NCBI RefSeq assembly: GCF_016462415.1
Contig: NZ_JAEMTF010000008.1
Location: 25,485-89,484, forward strand
Length of the DNA stretch: 64,000 nucleotides
DNA from: Williamsia sp.
GTDB taxonomy: Bacteria > Actinomycetota > Actinomycetes > Mycobacteriales > Mycobacteriaceae
Reading direction: 5' to 3'
Part shown: positions 21,141 through 31,623 of the stretch, piece by piece
How positions within the stretch are numbered: the first letter of the stretch is position 1
How the letters are laid out: each line of letters begins with the position of its first letter
Notes under the pieces: generated by a model
The model's input: the letters and a program-made list of their open reading frames with translations, nothing else
What the model was told of the DNA's origin: nothing
The model's database searches: none
Translations under genes and position numbers: made by a program

Positions 21141-22628
21141 TCAGGTGGTCGTGGCGACCGATCCGGCGGTCACGTCCTGTGGCGCAACCCATCCGCCGAA
21201 CTGCTTCTCGAGTTCCAGCGCCACCGCGATGGTGACGTTGTCGTTGCCGGGTCGCGCGGCCACCTGCACGCCGACGGGCAGGCCGCGCCTGCTGAAGCCC
21301 AGCGGCACCTCGGTGACCGCCAGACCCAGCATGTTGAAGATGGCAGCGCCGCCGAACAACCACGGACGCGCCAGGGTTCCGTGATGCAGCGGTGCGGGTT
21401 GCGGCAGTGGTGGGTGCAGCATGACGCCGTCGCCGATCGCCCCGTCCACCTCGTCGGCCAGATCGGCGGCGAACTTGTCGAGCAGATTGCGCGCCGGACC
21501 GGGGAGCAACTCCGGCAGGCGGTCGCCGATCATCGCCAGCTGCAACTGAAGACTGTTGGCGCGCAACACGGCCGGGGTCAGGTGACGTGAGTCGGGCTCG
21601 CCGAAGGAGTCGAACAACGACATGACCGATGTACCGGCATGCTTGCGCAACTCCATCAGGTAACTGGCGATGACCCGGCGCATCGCGGGCATGGGCTGCC
21701 ACACCACGTCGGCGCCGCGATCGGCCAGGGCCGCACCGGCGGCGTCGCGCGCATCGCGGACGGACCGGTCCATCGGTCGCAGATAGCTCGACTTGGTGGG
21801 GATCACGACCCGCAATCCCTCGAGGTTCACCGACTCGGTCGTGCCGATACGGGTCCCGTCATCGTCGGCGAGGATGCGCAGCAGCGGCATGAGGTCGGAC
21901 GCGCGCCGCGCCATCGGCCCGAGGGTCTCGAGCAGGTCGACCTCCTCCTCACCGGACAACGACGGGATGGACTCGTTGGCCGGGACCAGTCCGGGAGAGG
22001 GCTTGTGGCCGAAGACGCCGCAGTAGAAGGACGGGATACGAATCGACCCGCCGGTGTCGCCACCGACACCGAACGGGATACCGCCGCCGCCGATGGCAGA
22101 CCCCTCGCCGCCGGAGGATCCACCCGAGACGCGGCGCAGGTCATAGGGATTGGAGGTACGGCCGTAGACGCTGTTGGTGCTCTCGATCCCGAGGCAGAGT
22201 TCGGCGGTGTTGGTGACACCGACGACGATCGCGCCCGCGCGTCGGAGTCGTTGGACGGCGATCGCATCGGTGTCGGCGATGATGCCCGCGCGACTCGACA
22301 GGCCCGCCGTGTGCGGCATGCCGGTGACCGGGATGGATTCCTTGATGGTGCAGGGCACACCGTGCAGCGGGCGGTCGGTCGCGGTGCCGGGGGAGGCGGC
22401 GTCGGCGGCATCGGCCTCGGCGAGGGCATCGTCGAAACGGTCGCGGGCGACGGCCCCGAAGGCCTCGCGCTCGCGCAGGATCGCGATGTGGAACTCGACC
22501 ACCCGACGCGATGTGGTCGCCCCGGTCCGGATCGCGTCGGCCAGCTCGAACGCCGAGGCCCCGGCGATCCATGTGTCGTCGACCTGGGTGACAGGACGGG
22601 AACTACGCCTTCCGCTGCGTTCGGTCAT
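21141..22628 (-). CDS. Amidase signature family protein
   Basis: GVPCTIKES, VSGGSSGGEGSAIGGGGIPFGVGGDTGGSIRIPSFYCGVFGHKP (amidase Ser-cisSer-Lys signature). Confidence 0.95.
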   Translation of the reverse strand: MTERSGRRSSRPVTQVDDTWIAGASAFELADAIRTGATTSRRVVEFHIAILREREAFGAVARDRFDDALAEADAADAASPGTATDRPLHGVPCTIKESIPVTGMPHTAGLSSRAGIIADTDAIAVQRLRRAGAIVVGVTNTAELCLGIESTNSVYGRTSNPYDLRRVSGGSSGGEGSAIGGGGIPFGVGGDTGGSIRIPSFYCGVFGHKPSPGLVPANESIPSLSGEEEVDLLETLGPMARRASDLMPLLRILADDDGTRIGTTESVNLEGLRVVIPTKSSYLRPMDRSVRDARDAAGAALADRGADVVWQPMPAMRRVIASYLMELRKHAGTSVMSLFDSFGEPDSRHLTPAVLRANSLQLQLAMIGDRLPELLPGPARNLLDKFAADLADEVDGAIGDGVMLHPPLPQPAPLHHGTLARPWLFGGAAIFNMLGLAVTEVPLGFSRRGLPVGVQVAARPGNDNVTIAVALELEKQFGGWVAPQDVTAGSVATTT

Positions 22629-22674
22629 CTCTTGACCTTACTGAGCGCCGTCGGTCGGCTGAGCCTTGCTGGTC

Positions 22675-22744
22675 GGATCCGCTCCGGATGCAACGATCCG
22701 CTCCGGTTGCAGCCGGAGCGGATCGTGGAAAGCGGAGCGGATGG
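22675..22744. repeat. Nested inverted/direct repeats built on GATCCGCTCCGG, likely containing a terminator
   Basis: GATCCGCTCCGG at 22676-22687 and 22695-22706, inverted CCGGAGCGGATC at 22713-22724, partial CGGAGCGGAT at 22733-22742; 22695-22724 is a perfect 12-bp-arm palindrome with a 6-nt loop. Confidence 0.85.
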
Positions 22745-22753
22745 AACGCCGGG

Positions 22754-23428
22754 TCAGCGCGCGCGCCGGGCCAGACGCTCGGAGTCGGCGATGAGGACGC
22801 TCTTGCCCTCGAGTCGCAGCCAACCACGCTGCGCGAAGTCGGCCAGCGCCTTGTTGACGGTCTCGCGCGATGCGCCGACGAGCTGCGCGATCTCCTCCTG
22901 CGTCAGGTCGTGCGTCACACGCAGTGCGCCGGCCTCCTGGGTGCCGAATCGCTGGGCGAGCTGCAGCAGCTGCTTGGCGACACGACCCGGGACGTCGGTG
23001 AAGATGAGGTCGGCCAGGTTGTTGTTGGTGCGGCGCAGGCGACGGGCCAGCACGCGCAGCAGCTGCTCGGCGATCTCGGGGCGATCGGCGATCCACGCCT
23101 TGAGCGCGTCACGATCCATCGAGACCGCACGGACCTCGGTGACGGTGGTCGCCGAGGAGGTACGTGGGCCGGGGTCGAAGATCGACAGCTCGCCGAACAT
23201 GTCCGACGGGCCCATGATCGTGAGCAGGTTCTCGCGTCCGTCGACCGAGCGTCGGCCGACCTTCACCTTGCCCGCGAGGATGATGTACAGACGATCGCCG
23301 GGCTCGCCCTCGTTGAAGATGACATGGCCGCGCGGGAAATCGACAGGCTGGAGCTGCTTGGTCAGCGCCGCGACGGCACTGGGCTCCACTCCCTGAAAGA
23401 TGCCGGCCCTGGCCAGTACTTCCTCCAC
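22754..23428 (-). CDS. crp: Crp/Fnr (cAMP receptor) family regulator, Rv3676-like
   Basis: cNMP-binding domain ([20 protein letters not shown]...[24 protein letters not shown]) plus HTH ([39 protein letters not shown]); GTG start inferred. Confidence 0.93.
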   Translation of the reverse strand: MEEVLARAGIFQGVEPSAVAALTKQLQPVDFPRGHVIFNEGEPGDRLYIILAGKVKVGRRSVDGRENLLTIMGPSDMFGELSIFDPGPRTSSATTVTEVRAVSMDRDALKAWIADRPEIAEQLLRVLARRLRRTNNNLADLIFTDVPGRVAKQLLQLAQRFGTQEAGALRVTHDLTQEEIAQLVGASRETVNKALADFAQRGWLRLEGKSVLIADSERLARRAR

Positions 23429-23600
23429 GTACGCCCCTTTCTGAGGGTGCTGCGGGGGCTGCCCCGCGCATAGATTGTGATGTACGAATGTTGGATTCGT
23501 CACTCGTTGTGATAAGTCTACGGCTATAGCCCGAGCGGAGTTCGACGAACGTCCAACAGCGGCTCACCTGCTCGGTTACGGGGTCATCGAACCGCGGTGA

Positions 23601-23921
23601 TCAACTGGCGCGGCTCGACTCGGTCGGGGAGTCGAACGCGTCGGGTTCGACCGAGTCGCGGCGGCTACGGAACTCGTCGAGTGCGGCCGGGAAGCCGTCC
23701 TTGGCGAGTGTGTCCATCTGCTCCGGAGCTGCGCTTTCGAGAAACTCCTCGACCTGGTCGCGGTTGACGCTCACGTCGTCGATCTGCGATTCCATCTTCT
23801 CCATGGCCAACGCGAACAACATGAGCACCGCCGGGAACAGCAGTACAGCGAGTCCGTGCATGAGGGTCAGTAAACACAACCCAGGTCTCGGAAGGGCAAC
23901 GAAACCCGAGGTGGAACCCAA
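23601..23921 (-). CDS. Small membrane protein (Rv3675-like)
   Basis: Single N-terminal TM, position between crp and nth. Confidence 0.6.
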   Translation of the reverse strand: MGSTSGFVALPRPGLCLLTLMHGLAVLLFPAVLMLFALAMEKMESQIDDVSVNRDQVEEFLESAAPEQMDTLAKDGFPAALDEFRSRRDSVEPDAFDSPTESSRAS

Positions 23922-24002
23922 GCGTTACCTGCCGGGCGCCGTTCGCCGGGTCGTGACCCGACGGTGATGAACGCCTTCAGGTCTGCTCAGTACCCTGACG
24001 AG

Positions 24003-24806
24003 GTGACCACGGATCCATCCGGCGACGCCCCGGCTGCAGCGCCGCCGCGTTCCCGACGCAAGACCGCCGCACAACGCGGTACCGAGACGCGGACCGGACT
24101 CGTGCGCCGCGCACGTCGGATGGACCGAGAGCTGCAGATCGCGTTCCCGCACGTCTATTGCGAACTCGACTTCACGACACCGCTCGAGTTGTCGGTCGCG
24201 ACGATCCTCTCGGCGCAGTGCACCGACGTGCGCGTCAACATGGTGACCCCGGCTCTGTTCAGGAGATATCCCGACGCCGCCGCGTACGCGGGCGCGCAGC
24301 GCGAGGAACTCGAGGAGATGGTGCGCACCACCGGGTTCTACCGGAACAAGGCCAACTCGATCATCGGTCTCGGGCAGGCGCTGCTGGAACGGTACGACGG
24401 CGAGGTCCCCGGTCGTCTGGAGGATCTGGTCACCCTGCCCGGCTTCGGCCGCAAGACGGCGAACGTCGTGCTCGGCAACGCCTTCGGCATCCCCGGGATC
24501 ACCGTGGACACGCATTTCGGTCGGCTGGTGCGTCGCTGGAACTGGACCGCCGAGACCGATCCGGTGAAGGTCGAGCACGCGGTCGGCGAGCTGATCGAAC
24601 GCAAGAACTGGACCGACCTCTCCCATCGGGTGATCTTCCACGGTCGACGCGTCTGCCATGCGAAGAAGCCGGCCTGCGGGGTGTGCGTGCTCGCGGCCGA
24701 CTGCCCGTCCTACGGCGAGGGCCCGACCGACAAGACCGCTGCGGCAAAGCTGGTGAAGGGTCCCGAGACCGACCACCTGCTCGGTCTGGCCGGGGTGTCG
24801 GCGTGA
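24003..24806 (+). CDS. nth: Endonuclease III
   Basis: [49 protein letters not shown]-x6-C-x2-C-x5-C Fe-S cluster. Confidence 0.95.
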   Translation: MTTDPSGDAPAAAPPRSRRKTAAQRGTETRTGLVRRARRMDRELQIAFPHVYCELDFTTPLELSVATILSAQCTDVRVNMVTPALFRRYPDAAAYAGAQREELEEMVRTTGFYRNKANSIIGLGQALLERYDGEVPGRLEDLVTLPGFGRKTANVVLGNAFGIPGITVDTHFGRLVRRWNWTAETDPVKVEHAVGELIERKNWTDLSHRVIFHGRRVCHAKKPACGVCVLAADCPSYGEGPTDKTAAAKLVKGPETDHLLGLAGVSA

Positions 24807-25498
24807 TCGACCGTCTTTCGCGCGTACCCGCGTCGGCACGGTGGACCATCGCCGCGCTGATCGTGGTCATCGCCTTGATCGCCGCCATCTGGCCGCGCGA
24901 CTCCGGCTCGTCGGCCGACGGACTCGGGTCCGGCAACCCGGCGGCCTCGGCGGGACCGATCCCGGGTGCGACCGCGTCGGTGAGCAACGACGACCTCGTC
25001 GCCGCCCGCGACCGGGCGGCCCTCGCGCCGTGCCCCACCGGCACCGCTCCCGCTCCGGCTGCGTCCGTGCTCAAGGGCGTGACGGCGCCGTGCCTCGGCG
25101 GACCCGGGACGGTCGACCTCGGCAGCGCGACCGCAGGCACACCCGTACTCATCAACTTCTGGGCGCCCTGGTGCCTGCCGTGCCGCAAGGAACTGCCGTC
25201 CATCGCCGACTTCGCGCGTGTCGCCGGTGACCGGGTCCAGGTGCTGGCGGTACAGGCCAGGGAGGGATCGGAGAATCCGGTGCTCGCGCTCGGGCTGCTC
25301 AGCGAGATCGACGTGCACCTGCCCTCGGTGGTCGACACCCAGTCGAGGATCGCGGCCGCTCTCGGCGCCCCGCGCGCCTACCCGGTGTCGATCCTCGTGC
25401 GTGCTGACGGCACCGTCGCGAAGGTGCTGCCCGACGTCTTCGCCGACACCCAGGCGGTCACCGACTCGGTGAACCGATACCTCGGCACGAGCCTGTGA
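24803..25498 (+). CDS. TlpA/thioredoxin-like membrane-anchored protein (Rv3673c-like)
   Basis: N-terminal [24 protein letters not shown] CxxC motif; 4-nt overlap with nth. Confidence 0.9.
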   Translation: MIDRLSRVPASARWTIAALIVVIALIAAIWPRDSGSSADGLGSGNPAASAGPIPGATASVSNDDLVAARDRAALAPCPTGTAPAPAASVLKGVTAPCLGGPGTVDLGSATAGTPVLINFWAPWCLPCRKELPSIADFARVAGDRVQVLAVQAREGSENPVLALGLLSEIDVHLPSVVDTQSRIAAALGAPRAYPVSILVRADGTVAKVLPDVFADTQAVTDSVNRYLGTSL

Positions 25499-26265
25499 CC
25501 GACCGGACAGGCGGCGACGGTGCCCACACCGTCGCCGGGCCGCTGACGTCGAACGAATCCATCCCGTCGTGGCTGCGAGCGCTCACCGACAACGTCGACG
25601 GGGTCACCGACAGCGTCAACAACCGCGGTGGCGACCGCACCCGACTCCTCGCGCTCACCCGCAAGCGCAGCGCGCGCCCGGCGTCGGTGCTCGTGCTCTT
25701 CGGCGGATCGTTCGATCCGACCGCCGACGGGACGCCGCCCGTCGACGCCGACGTACTGCTCACCCAGCGGGCGAACACGCTGCGCAACCATCCCGGACAG
25801 GTCGCGTTCCCCGGCGGAGCCCTCGACCCCGGTGACGACTACCCCGTGGGCACCGCCCTGCGCGAGGCGCAGGAGGAGACCGGGCTCGACCCGGACAGCG
25901 TCGTGCCTCTCGCGCAGCTGCGGTCGTTCCCGGTGCCGCCGTCGGGATTCGACGTCGTACCCGTGATCGCCCACTGGCCCACGCCGAGCGCGGTCCGCGC
26001 GGTCGATCAGGGTGAGACCGCCCGGGTCGCGCGAGTACCGCTGCGCGACTTACTCTCTCCGGACAATCGTTTTCAGGTGCAACGCTCGGTGATGGGAGGA
26101 CGGGTCTATCGGGGCCCGGCCTTCTGGGTGGAGGACATGCTCGTGTGGGGCTTCACCGGCGGACTGCTGGCCGCGATCTTCGAGACCGCGGGATGGGATG
26201 TCCCGTGGGACACCGACGACGTCCGTGACCTCGGCGACATGCTGGATCGGGCGGGTCAGCGATGA
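25495..26265 (+). CDS. NUDIX hydrolase (CoA pyrophosphatase-like, Rv3672c-like)
   Basis: GQVAFPGGALDPGDDYPVGTALREAQEETGLD Nudix box. Confidence 0.92.
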   Translation: MTDRTGGDGAHTVAGPLTSNESIPSWLRALTDNVDGVTDSVNNRGGDRTRLLALTRKRSARPASVLVLFGGSFDPTADGTPPVDADVLLTQRANTLRNHPGQVAFPGGALDPGDDYPVGTALREAQEETGLDPDSVVPLAQLRSFPVPPSGFDVVPVIAHWPTPSAVRAVDQGETARVARVPLRDLLSPDNRFQVQRSVMGGRVYRGPAFWVEDMLVWGFTGGLLAAIFETAGWDVPWDTDDVRDLGDMLDRAGQR

Positions 26266-27458
26266 GCGGGTCGGCGTGGGTCGACATCGCCGTCGTCGTG
26301 GTGGCCCTGCTGGCCGCGGCTTCGGGATACCGGCAGGGCGCGCTCGCGTCGGCGCTGGCGTTCATCGGTGTCGTCCTCGGCGCCGTGGCCGGGATCATGT
26401 TGGCGCCGCACATCATCGACCACATCGGCGACCGCCGCTGGCGACTCGTCGTCGGTGTCGGACTGCTGGTGCTGCTGGTGGTCATCGGCGAGGTGTCGGG
26501 GATGGTGCTGGGTCGAGCCGCGCGCAGCGGCATCCGCTCGGCGGCCTTCCGGCGCGCCGACAGCGGCATCGGGTCGCTGCTCCAGGCCGTGGCCGTGCTG
26601 GTCGCGGCGTGGTTGCTGGCCATCCCGGTCAGCAGCGCCGCCGAGCCGTCCATCGCCAACGCCGTACGCGGGTCGAAGGTGCTCAGCGGGGTCGATCAGG
26701 TTGCGCCGCAATGGTTGCGTGAGCTGCCGAGCGATTTCAGCTCACTCCTCGACGACTCGGGTCTTCCCGAGGTCATCGGCCCGTTCGGGCGCACGCCGAT
26801 CACCAACGTCAACCCGCCCGACACCACGCTGCTCAACCTCCCGGTGATCAGCCAGGTCCGGCCCAGCGTGGTCAAGATCGAGGGCATCGCCCCCAGCTGC
26901 AACCAGGCGCTCGAGGGCAGCGGCTTCGTCGTCTCGCCCGAGCGGGTGATGACCAACGCGCACGTGGTCGCGGGTACTCGGACTCTGAAGGTGCAGTCGA
27001 ATGACGGCCCGCTGGACGCGAAAGTGGTTCTGTTCGACTATCGCAACGACATCGCCGTGCTCGACGTCCCCGGACTCACCGCGCCGGCACTGAGTTTCGT
27101 CGACCAGGCCGCGAACACCGGTGACGACGCCATCGCGCTGGGCTACCCGGAGGCGGGTCCGTTCACCGCAAGCCCCGAACGCATCCGCGAGGTGGTCAAC
27201 CTGTCCGGCCCCGACATCTACCGCGACGGACAGGTGCGTCGAGAGGTCTACACCGTCCGCGGCTCGATCCGCCAGGGCAACTCCGGTGGGCCGCTCATCG
27301 ATTCGGACGGCCAGGTCCTCGGGGTGATCTTCGGAGCCGCCGAGGACACCTCCAGCCAGACCGGTTTCGTGCTCACCGCCAAGCAGGTCCAGGACAATCT
27401 GCAGGCGTCCGAGGGCCGCAACACCGCCGTCGACACCATGTCCTGCGTGCACTCCTGA
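26262..27458 (+). CDS. marP: Membrane serine protease MarP (Rv3671c-like)
   Basis: N-terminal CvpA-like TMs, trypsin-like core VMTNAHVV / DIAVLDV / RQGNSGGPLIDSDGQVLGVIFGA. Confidence 0.93.
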   Translation: MSGSAWVDIAVVVVALLAAASGYRQGALASALAFIGVVLGAVAGIMLAPHIIDHIGDRRWRLVVGVGLLVLLVVIGEVSGMVLGRAARSGIRSAAFRRADSGIGSLLQAVAVLVAAWLLAIPVSSAAEPSIANAVRGSKVLSGVDQVAPQWLRELPSDFSSLLDDSGLPEVIGPFGRTPITNVNPPDTTLLNLPVISQVRPSVVKIEGIAPSCNQALEGSGFVVSPERVMTNAHVVAGTRTLKVQSNDGPLDAKVVLFDYRNDIAVLDVPGLTAPALSFVDQAANTGDDAIALGYPEAGPFTASPERIREVVNLSGPDIYRDGQVRREVYTVRGSIRQGNSGGPLIDSDGQVLGVIFGAAEDTSSQTGFVLTAKQVQDNLQASEGRNTAVDTMSCVHS

Positions 27459-27476
27459 CCTGACGCGGACGCGGCG

Positions 27477-27965
27477 CTACCCGGCGGTGTCCTCCGAGTT
27501 CGACGCCTCGAGAGATCGCCGGATCCTCGCCGCAGCCGCGAGGTAGCGCTGCCGGTCCTGTGCGTCGAGATCGCGGTTGACGATGTCCTCGAGATCCGCC
27601 CAGACGGCGCGGATGCCGTCCTGCGCGCTGCGTCCGGCCGGGGTGAGATACACGAGACTGACCCGGCGGTCGGTGGTCGAGGTCCGCCGGACCACCAGCC
27701 CGGCGCGCTCGAGTCGCGCCGTCATCTTCGCGACCGTCACGTGGCTGATCCCCATTGTGGCCGCGAGCGCCTTCTGTGACCGGCCGTCGTCGCGAACGAG
27801 TTCGGTCAGCAGGATCTCCTGCGCGGGGAACAGCCCTAGATCGGCCAGCCCGGTCGCGGCGATGGCACGTTGCATGCGGGCCATCGCGTAGATCGAGTAG
27901 CTGACGGGGAACCTGCTCTCGAGCGTGTCGGCGGGGTCGGGAACGCGACGGTTCATGCCGGACAT
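27477..27965 (-). CDS. MarR-family transcriptional regulator
   Basis: QKALAATMGISHVTVAKMTARLERAGLVVRRTSTTDRRVSLVYLTPAG. Confidence 0.92.
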   Translation of the reverse strand: MSGMNRRVPDPADTLESRFPVSYSIYAMARMQRAIAATGLADLGLFPAQEILLTELVRDDGRSQKALAATMGISHVTVAKMTARLERAGLVVRRTSTTDRRVSLVYLTPAGRSAQDGIRAVWADLEDIVNRDLDAQDRQRYLAAAARIRRSLEASNSEDTAG

Positions 27966-28045
27966 TCTGCCTTCCCCATTGCGCTCCGAGCGTCCACGCC
28001 TACTATTACGTAGTCGGCTACTCAATCGGCGAGGGGGTCACGACC

Positions 28046-28939
28046 ATGACCGATGACCAGAAACGGGCGGTCGCGGAGATGCTGCGCACCGGGCCCCTCG
28101 ATCTCGGGGGAGAGCTGCACGAACAACGTCGGGTGCTCGTCGAGATGCTCACCGGGATCCCGCTGCCCGACGATGTGATCGCGACGTCGGGACATCTCGG
28201 CGACATCGACGTCGTGTCGGTCGACATCGCGGGGGTCAGCGCCGACGACGTCGTGTTGTACCTGCACGGCGGGGCCTATGCGCTCGGGACGGCCGCGTCG
28301 TCGGTCGGCCTCGTCGCCGATCTCATGCGTCGCGCCGGGGTCCGCGGTGTCAGTGTCGACTACCGGCTGGCGCCCGAGTCGCCCTATCCCGCGGCGCTCG
28401 ACGACGCGGTCGCCTCCTACGAGGCGCTCCTGGAGTCGACCGATCCCCGGCGGATCGCTCTCGTGGGTGAGTCCGCGGGCGGTGGGCTGGTCCTGGCCAC
28501 GCTCGTCGCGCTGCGCGCGCGTGGTGTGCCGATGCCTGCGTCGGCGGTCGTGTTCTCGCCGTGGGCGGATCTGACCCTGTCCGGCAGGACGATCCACACC
28601 AAGTCCGGTGTCGACCCGGCCCTGACCGCGGCCGGTCTGCGCACCCGCGCCGCCGATTACGTCGGTTCGGCCGACCCGACCGACCCGTTGGTGAGTGCGG
28701 TCCACGCCGATCTCACGGGACTGCCGCCACTTCTCGTCCAGGCGGGATCGGACGAGATCCTTCTCGACGACGCTCTGCGTGTCGTTGCCGCCGCTGCGAT
28801 GGCCGACGTGGCCGTGACCCTGCAGATCACCCCCGGCGTACCCCACGTCTTCCAGGCCTTCGCCGCGATCCTCACCGAGGGAGCCGCGGCGCTCGATGCG
28901 GCCGGCGAGTTCCTGCGCGCCCACTTCGGCAAACCCTGA
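28046..28939 (+). CDS. Alpha/beta hydrolase, HSL/acetylesterase family
   Basis: YLHGGAYALGT (HGG oxyanion), VGESAGGGLVLATL (GESAG nucleophile). Confidence 0.92.
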   Translation: MTDDQKRAVAEMLRTGPLDLGGELHEQRRVLVEMLTGIPLPDDVIATSGHLGDIDVVSVDIAGVSADDVVLYLHGGAYALGTAASSVGLVADLMRRAGVRGVSVDYRLAPESPYPAALDDAVASYEALLESTDPRRIALVGESAGGGLVLATLVALRARGVPMPASAVVFSPWADLTLSGRTIHTKSGVDPALTAAGLRTRAADYVGSADPTDPLVSAVHADLTGLPPLLVQAGSDEILLDDALRVVAAAAMADVAVTLQITPGVPHVFQAFAAILTEGAAALDAAGEFLRAHFGKP

Positions 28940-29006
28940 CCTCCGACCGTCATCACGCGAGCCACGAACACGACCCCACGAACACGACCCAACGAAGGAG
29001 CCCGAC

Positions 29007-29510
29007 ATGTCGATTCCCGACGACGACCCGACGCGCGAACTGACCGTCTCCGGCCGGGACGATCCCGGCGTCGCCCACATCTTCCTCGCCGGCGACACCT
29101 ACTCGGTGCTGGTGACCGGTGAGCAGACAGGCGGTCGGTACTGCCTGATCGACATGGAGATCCCGCCGGGTGGGGGCCCGCCGCCGCACCGTCATGACTT
29201 CGAGGAGATGTTCACCATCCTCAGCGGTGAGATCGCGTTCACCTTTCGCGGCACCACGACAACCGTGGGCGCCGGGAACACCGTCAACATCCCCGCCAAC
29301 GCACCCCACAACTTCGCCAATCGGTCCGACGTGACGGCGCACGTACTGTGCCTGTGTTCGCCCGCGGGCCAGGAAGAATTCTTCGACCGGGTGGGCGATC
29401 GCATCCCGACCCGGACGAGTCCTCCGCCGGAGTTGACGCCCGAACAGATCGCCGAGCGTCGGGAACTGGCGGCCGAGCTCGCGCCCGCCTACGCCACCGA
29501 GATGCTCTGA
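29007..29510 (+). CDS. Cupin domain protein
   Basis: GGGPPPHRHDFEEMFTILSGEIAFTFRG...VNIPANAPHNFANRS. Confidence 0.9.
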   Translation: MSIPDDDPTRELTVSGRDDPGVAHIFLAGDTYSVLVTGEQTGGRYCLIDMEIPPGGGPPPHRHDFEEMFTILSGEIAFTFRGTTTTVGAGNTVNIPANAPHNFANRSDVTAHVLCLCSPAGQEEFFDRVGDRIPTRTSPPPELTPEQIAERRELAAELAPAYATEML

Positions 29511-29520
29511 CCCGACCGAT

Positions 29521-30453
29521 TCAGACGAGCTGCAGGTGCTCGTCGAGCAGTTCGGCGACGTGCGCAGGGTTCTCCTCGTGCGCGTAGTGACCGCTGCCGT
29601 CCACCTCGGCGTAGGTCATCCGCGACGCCCAGTACCGGCTGGCCGACATGGTCTCGGCCAGGATGTAGTCGTCGAGCCGACCGCGCACGGCCAGGACCGG
29701 GATGTGCAGGCGCTGGTTCATCAGCGACAGGAACTTCGCACCATCCCGTCGAAGCTGTGAGCGGAACGCCCAGCGCCGGTACTCCAGACTGCAGAACGCG
29801 ACACCGGGAATCTGGATCGCGGCGCGATTGCGGCGGATGACCTCGGCGTACTCATCGGTGTCCTGCCACGCCGATGCGGTGCGGCGGGCGAACATGTCCG
29901 CGATGAACGCGCCGTCGGATCTGGTCAGGGTCTTCTCCGCCGTCCTCGGCAGCTGGTTGCCGAGGAACCCGCTCAGGAACGCGGATCGTTGGGCGCCGTC
30001 GCGGACCACCGCGTACCGCAGGGCTCGGGGGTGGGGTGATCCGATGACGGCGATGGAACGGACCGCGCGCGGGTGCAGGGTGGCGGTCGCCCAACAGACC
30101 AGGCCGCCGTCGGCGTGCCCGACCAGCGCGGCGTCGGAATGCCCGAGGGAACGGATCAGCGCATTGGTGTCGCCGGCAAGGGTCCAGCCGTCGTAACCGC
30201 GGGGTGGTTTGTCGGAGTCGCCGTAGCCGCGCAGATCGAGCGCGACGGCGCGGTAACCCTGCGCGGTCAGCGACTCGAGCTGGTGCCGCCAACTCCACCA
30301 GAACTCGCCGAACCCGTGCAGCAGCAACACCAGGGGTCGATCGGTGCGGCCGTCACCGCACTCGACGGCGTGGAACCGGATGCCGTTGGCACGGACGTCG
30401 AGATGCGTCCAGGGTCCATCGAACCGTACCGATGACGGATCAGGCGTCGGCAC
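29521..30453 (-). CDS. ephE: Alpha/beta-fold hydrolase, EphE-like epoxide hydrolase
   Basis: LLLHGFGEFWWSWRHQLESLTAQGYRAVALDLRGYGDSDKPPRGYDGWTLAGD; synteny next to marP. Confidence 0.8.
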   Translation of the reverse strand: MPTPDPSSVRFDGPWTHLDVRANGIRFHAVECGDGRTDRPLVLLLHGFGEFWWSWRHQLESLTAQGYRAVALDLRGYGDSDKPPRGYDGWTLAGDTNALIRSLGHSDAALVGHADGGLVCWATATLHPRAVRSIAVIGSPHPRALRYAVVRDGAQRSAFLSGFLGNQLPRTAEKTLTRSDGAFIADMFARRTASAWQDTDEYAEVIRRNRAAIQIPGVAFCSLEYRRWAFRSQLRRDGAKFLSLMNQRLHIPVLAVRGRLDDYILAETMSASRYWASRMTYAEVDGSGHYAHEENPAHVAELLDEHLQLV

Positions 30454-30465
30454 AGCGAAGGCGGA

Positions 30466-30966
30466 TCAACCGCGTGGCGCCGAACCCAGGCCGCCGGGGA
30501 GGTCCGCCGGGGCGCCCTTGCCGGATCCGGGCAGCACCGACGGGACGGCCTTGACCGAGCTGATGGTCTTCTTCGGGCCTCGGATGCGCTTGACGATGAC
30601 GAACCCGACGATGCCCGCGACGATCGCGATGACCAGCAGGATCAGGAAGACGATCCCGAATGCGGCCCAGCGCGGCAGCCACTCGTCGAGCAGCTCGGCG
30701 AGGAAGAAGAAGAAAAAGAAGCTGGCGTACAGCGCGATGGCGCCGGCAACGATGAACAGGGCCGCGCTGATACCGGCCTTCTTGGCCTCGCCGACGATCT
30801 CGGTCTTCGCGAGCTCGATCTCCGACCGGAACAGCGTCGACATGTGGGTCGTGGCGTCTTTGACGAGTCCGCCGACGGACTGCTCGGCGGGCGCGTGGGG
30901 ATCACTCAGCGGGATGGCAGAAACGTTTCGGCCCACATCTCCGCGGGCACGGTCGTCCAGGCTCAC
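30466..30966 (-). CDS. Phage holin-like/DUF1469-type membrane protein (Rv3669-like)
   Basis: LVKDATTHMSTLFRSEIELAKTEIVGEAKKAGISAALFIVAGAIALYASFFFFFFLAELL. Confidence 0.75.
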   Translation of the reverse strand: MSLDDRARGDVGRNVSAIPLSDPHAPAEQSVGGLVKDATTHMSTLFRSEIELAKTEIVGEAKKAGISAALFIVAGAIALYASFFFFFFLAELLDEWLPRWAAFGIVFLILLVIAIVAGIVGFVIVKRIRGPKKTISSVKAVPSVLPGSGKGAPADLPGGLGSAPRG

Positions 30967-30987
30967 AGCTGCTCCTCCATTGTCGGT

Positions 30988-31527
30988 CTACGGGCTCATC
31001 GTGCCATGCCGGGGCGTGACTATGACGACGACCGCCTCGGCGGGACCGTCGGCCGCGCAGTATCGATGCGGCCGGTCGCTCTCCCAGCTCGTCGACTCGC
31101 CCGCCTCGACGGTCCGCATGTCGTCGATCGGACCGACCCGCAGACGTCCGGCGACGACGGTCAGGTGTTCGGTGACACCGGCGACGTGGGCTGGCGAGGT
31201 GTGCTCTGCGCCGGCCACGTACTGCAGCCAGAACACCTCGACGGTTCGGTCCGGCAGCTCGCGCACGTCGATCGTCGTCGACACCATCCCGCCGCTGCTC
31301 GTGCGGACCTGCAGGGTTCCGATCAGGGCGGACATCGCGACCCCGAGCGGGGCGCACAACGCGTAGAGCGTCTCGATGGTCGGGTTGCGCTGACCGGTCT
31401 CGATCTCCGACAGCGATCCCTTGCCGACCGACGACCGGCGGGCGAGCTCGGACAGGCTCAGACCGCGCTCGGTCCGCAGCGCGCGGACGCGTCGCCCGAT
31501 CTCCACCGACGCCGAACCCGCTGCCAT
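30988..31527 (-). CDS. XRE-family regulator with C-terminal cupin
   Basis: IGRRVRALRTERGLSLSELARRSSVGKGSLSEIETGQRNPTIETLYAL plus cupin-like C-terminus. Confidence 0.9.
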   Translation of the reverse strand: MAAGSASVEIGRRVRALRTERGLSLSELARRSSVGKGSLSEIETGQRNPTIETLYALCAPLGVAMSALIGTLQVRTSSGGMVSTTIDVRELPDRTVEVFWLQYVAGAEHTSPAHVAGVTEHLTVVAGRLRVGPIDDMRTVEAGESTSWESDRPHRYCAADGPAEAVVVIVTPRHGTMSP

Positions 31528-31623
31528 GGCTCGAGCTTACGTGCTACGTTCCGTATCCAGAACGTTCTGTTTGCGGAACGACCTCGCGTCCGCGCGAAAC
31601 CCGTCCGGAAGAAAGGTGCGCCG

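Noticed and set aside
21639-23396. 585-aa plus-strand ORF opposite amidase and crp
   Set aside because: Spans two well-supported minus-strand genes and their intergenic region; composition is typical of a shadow ORF
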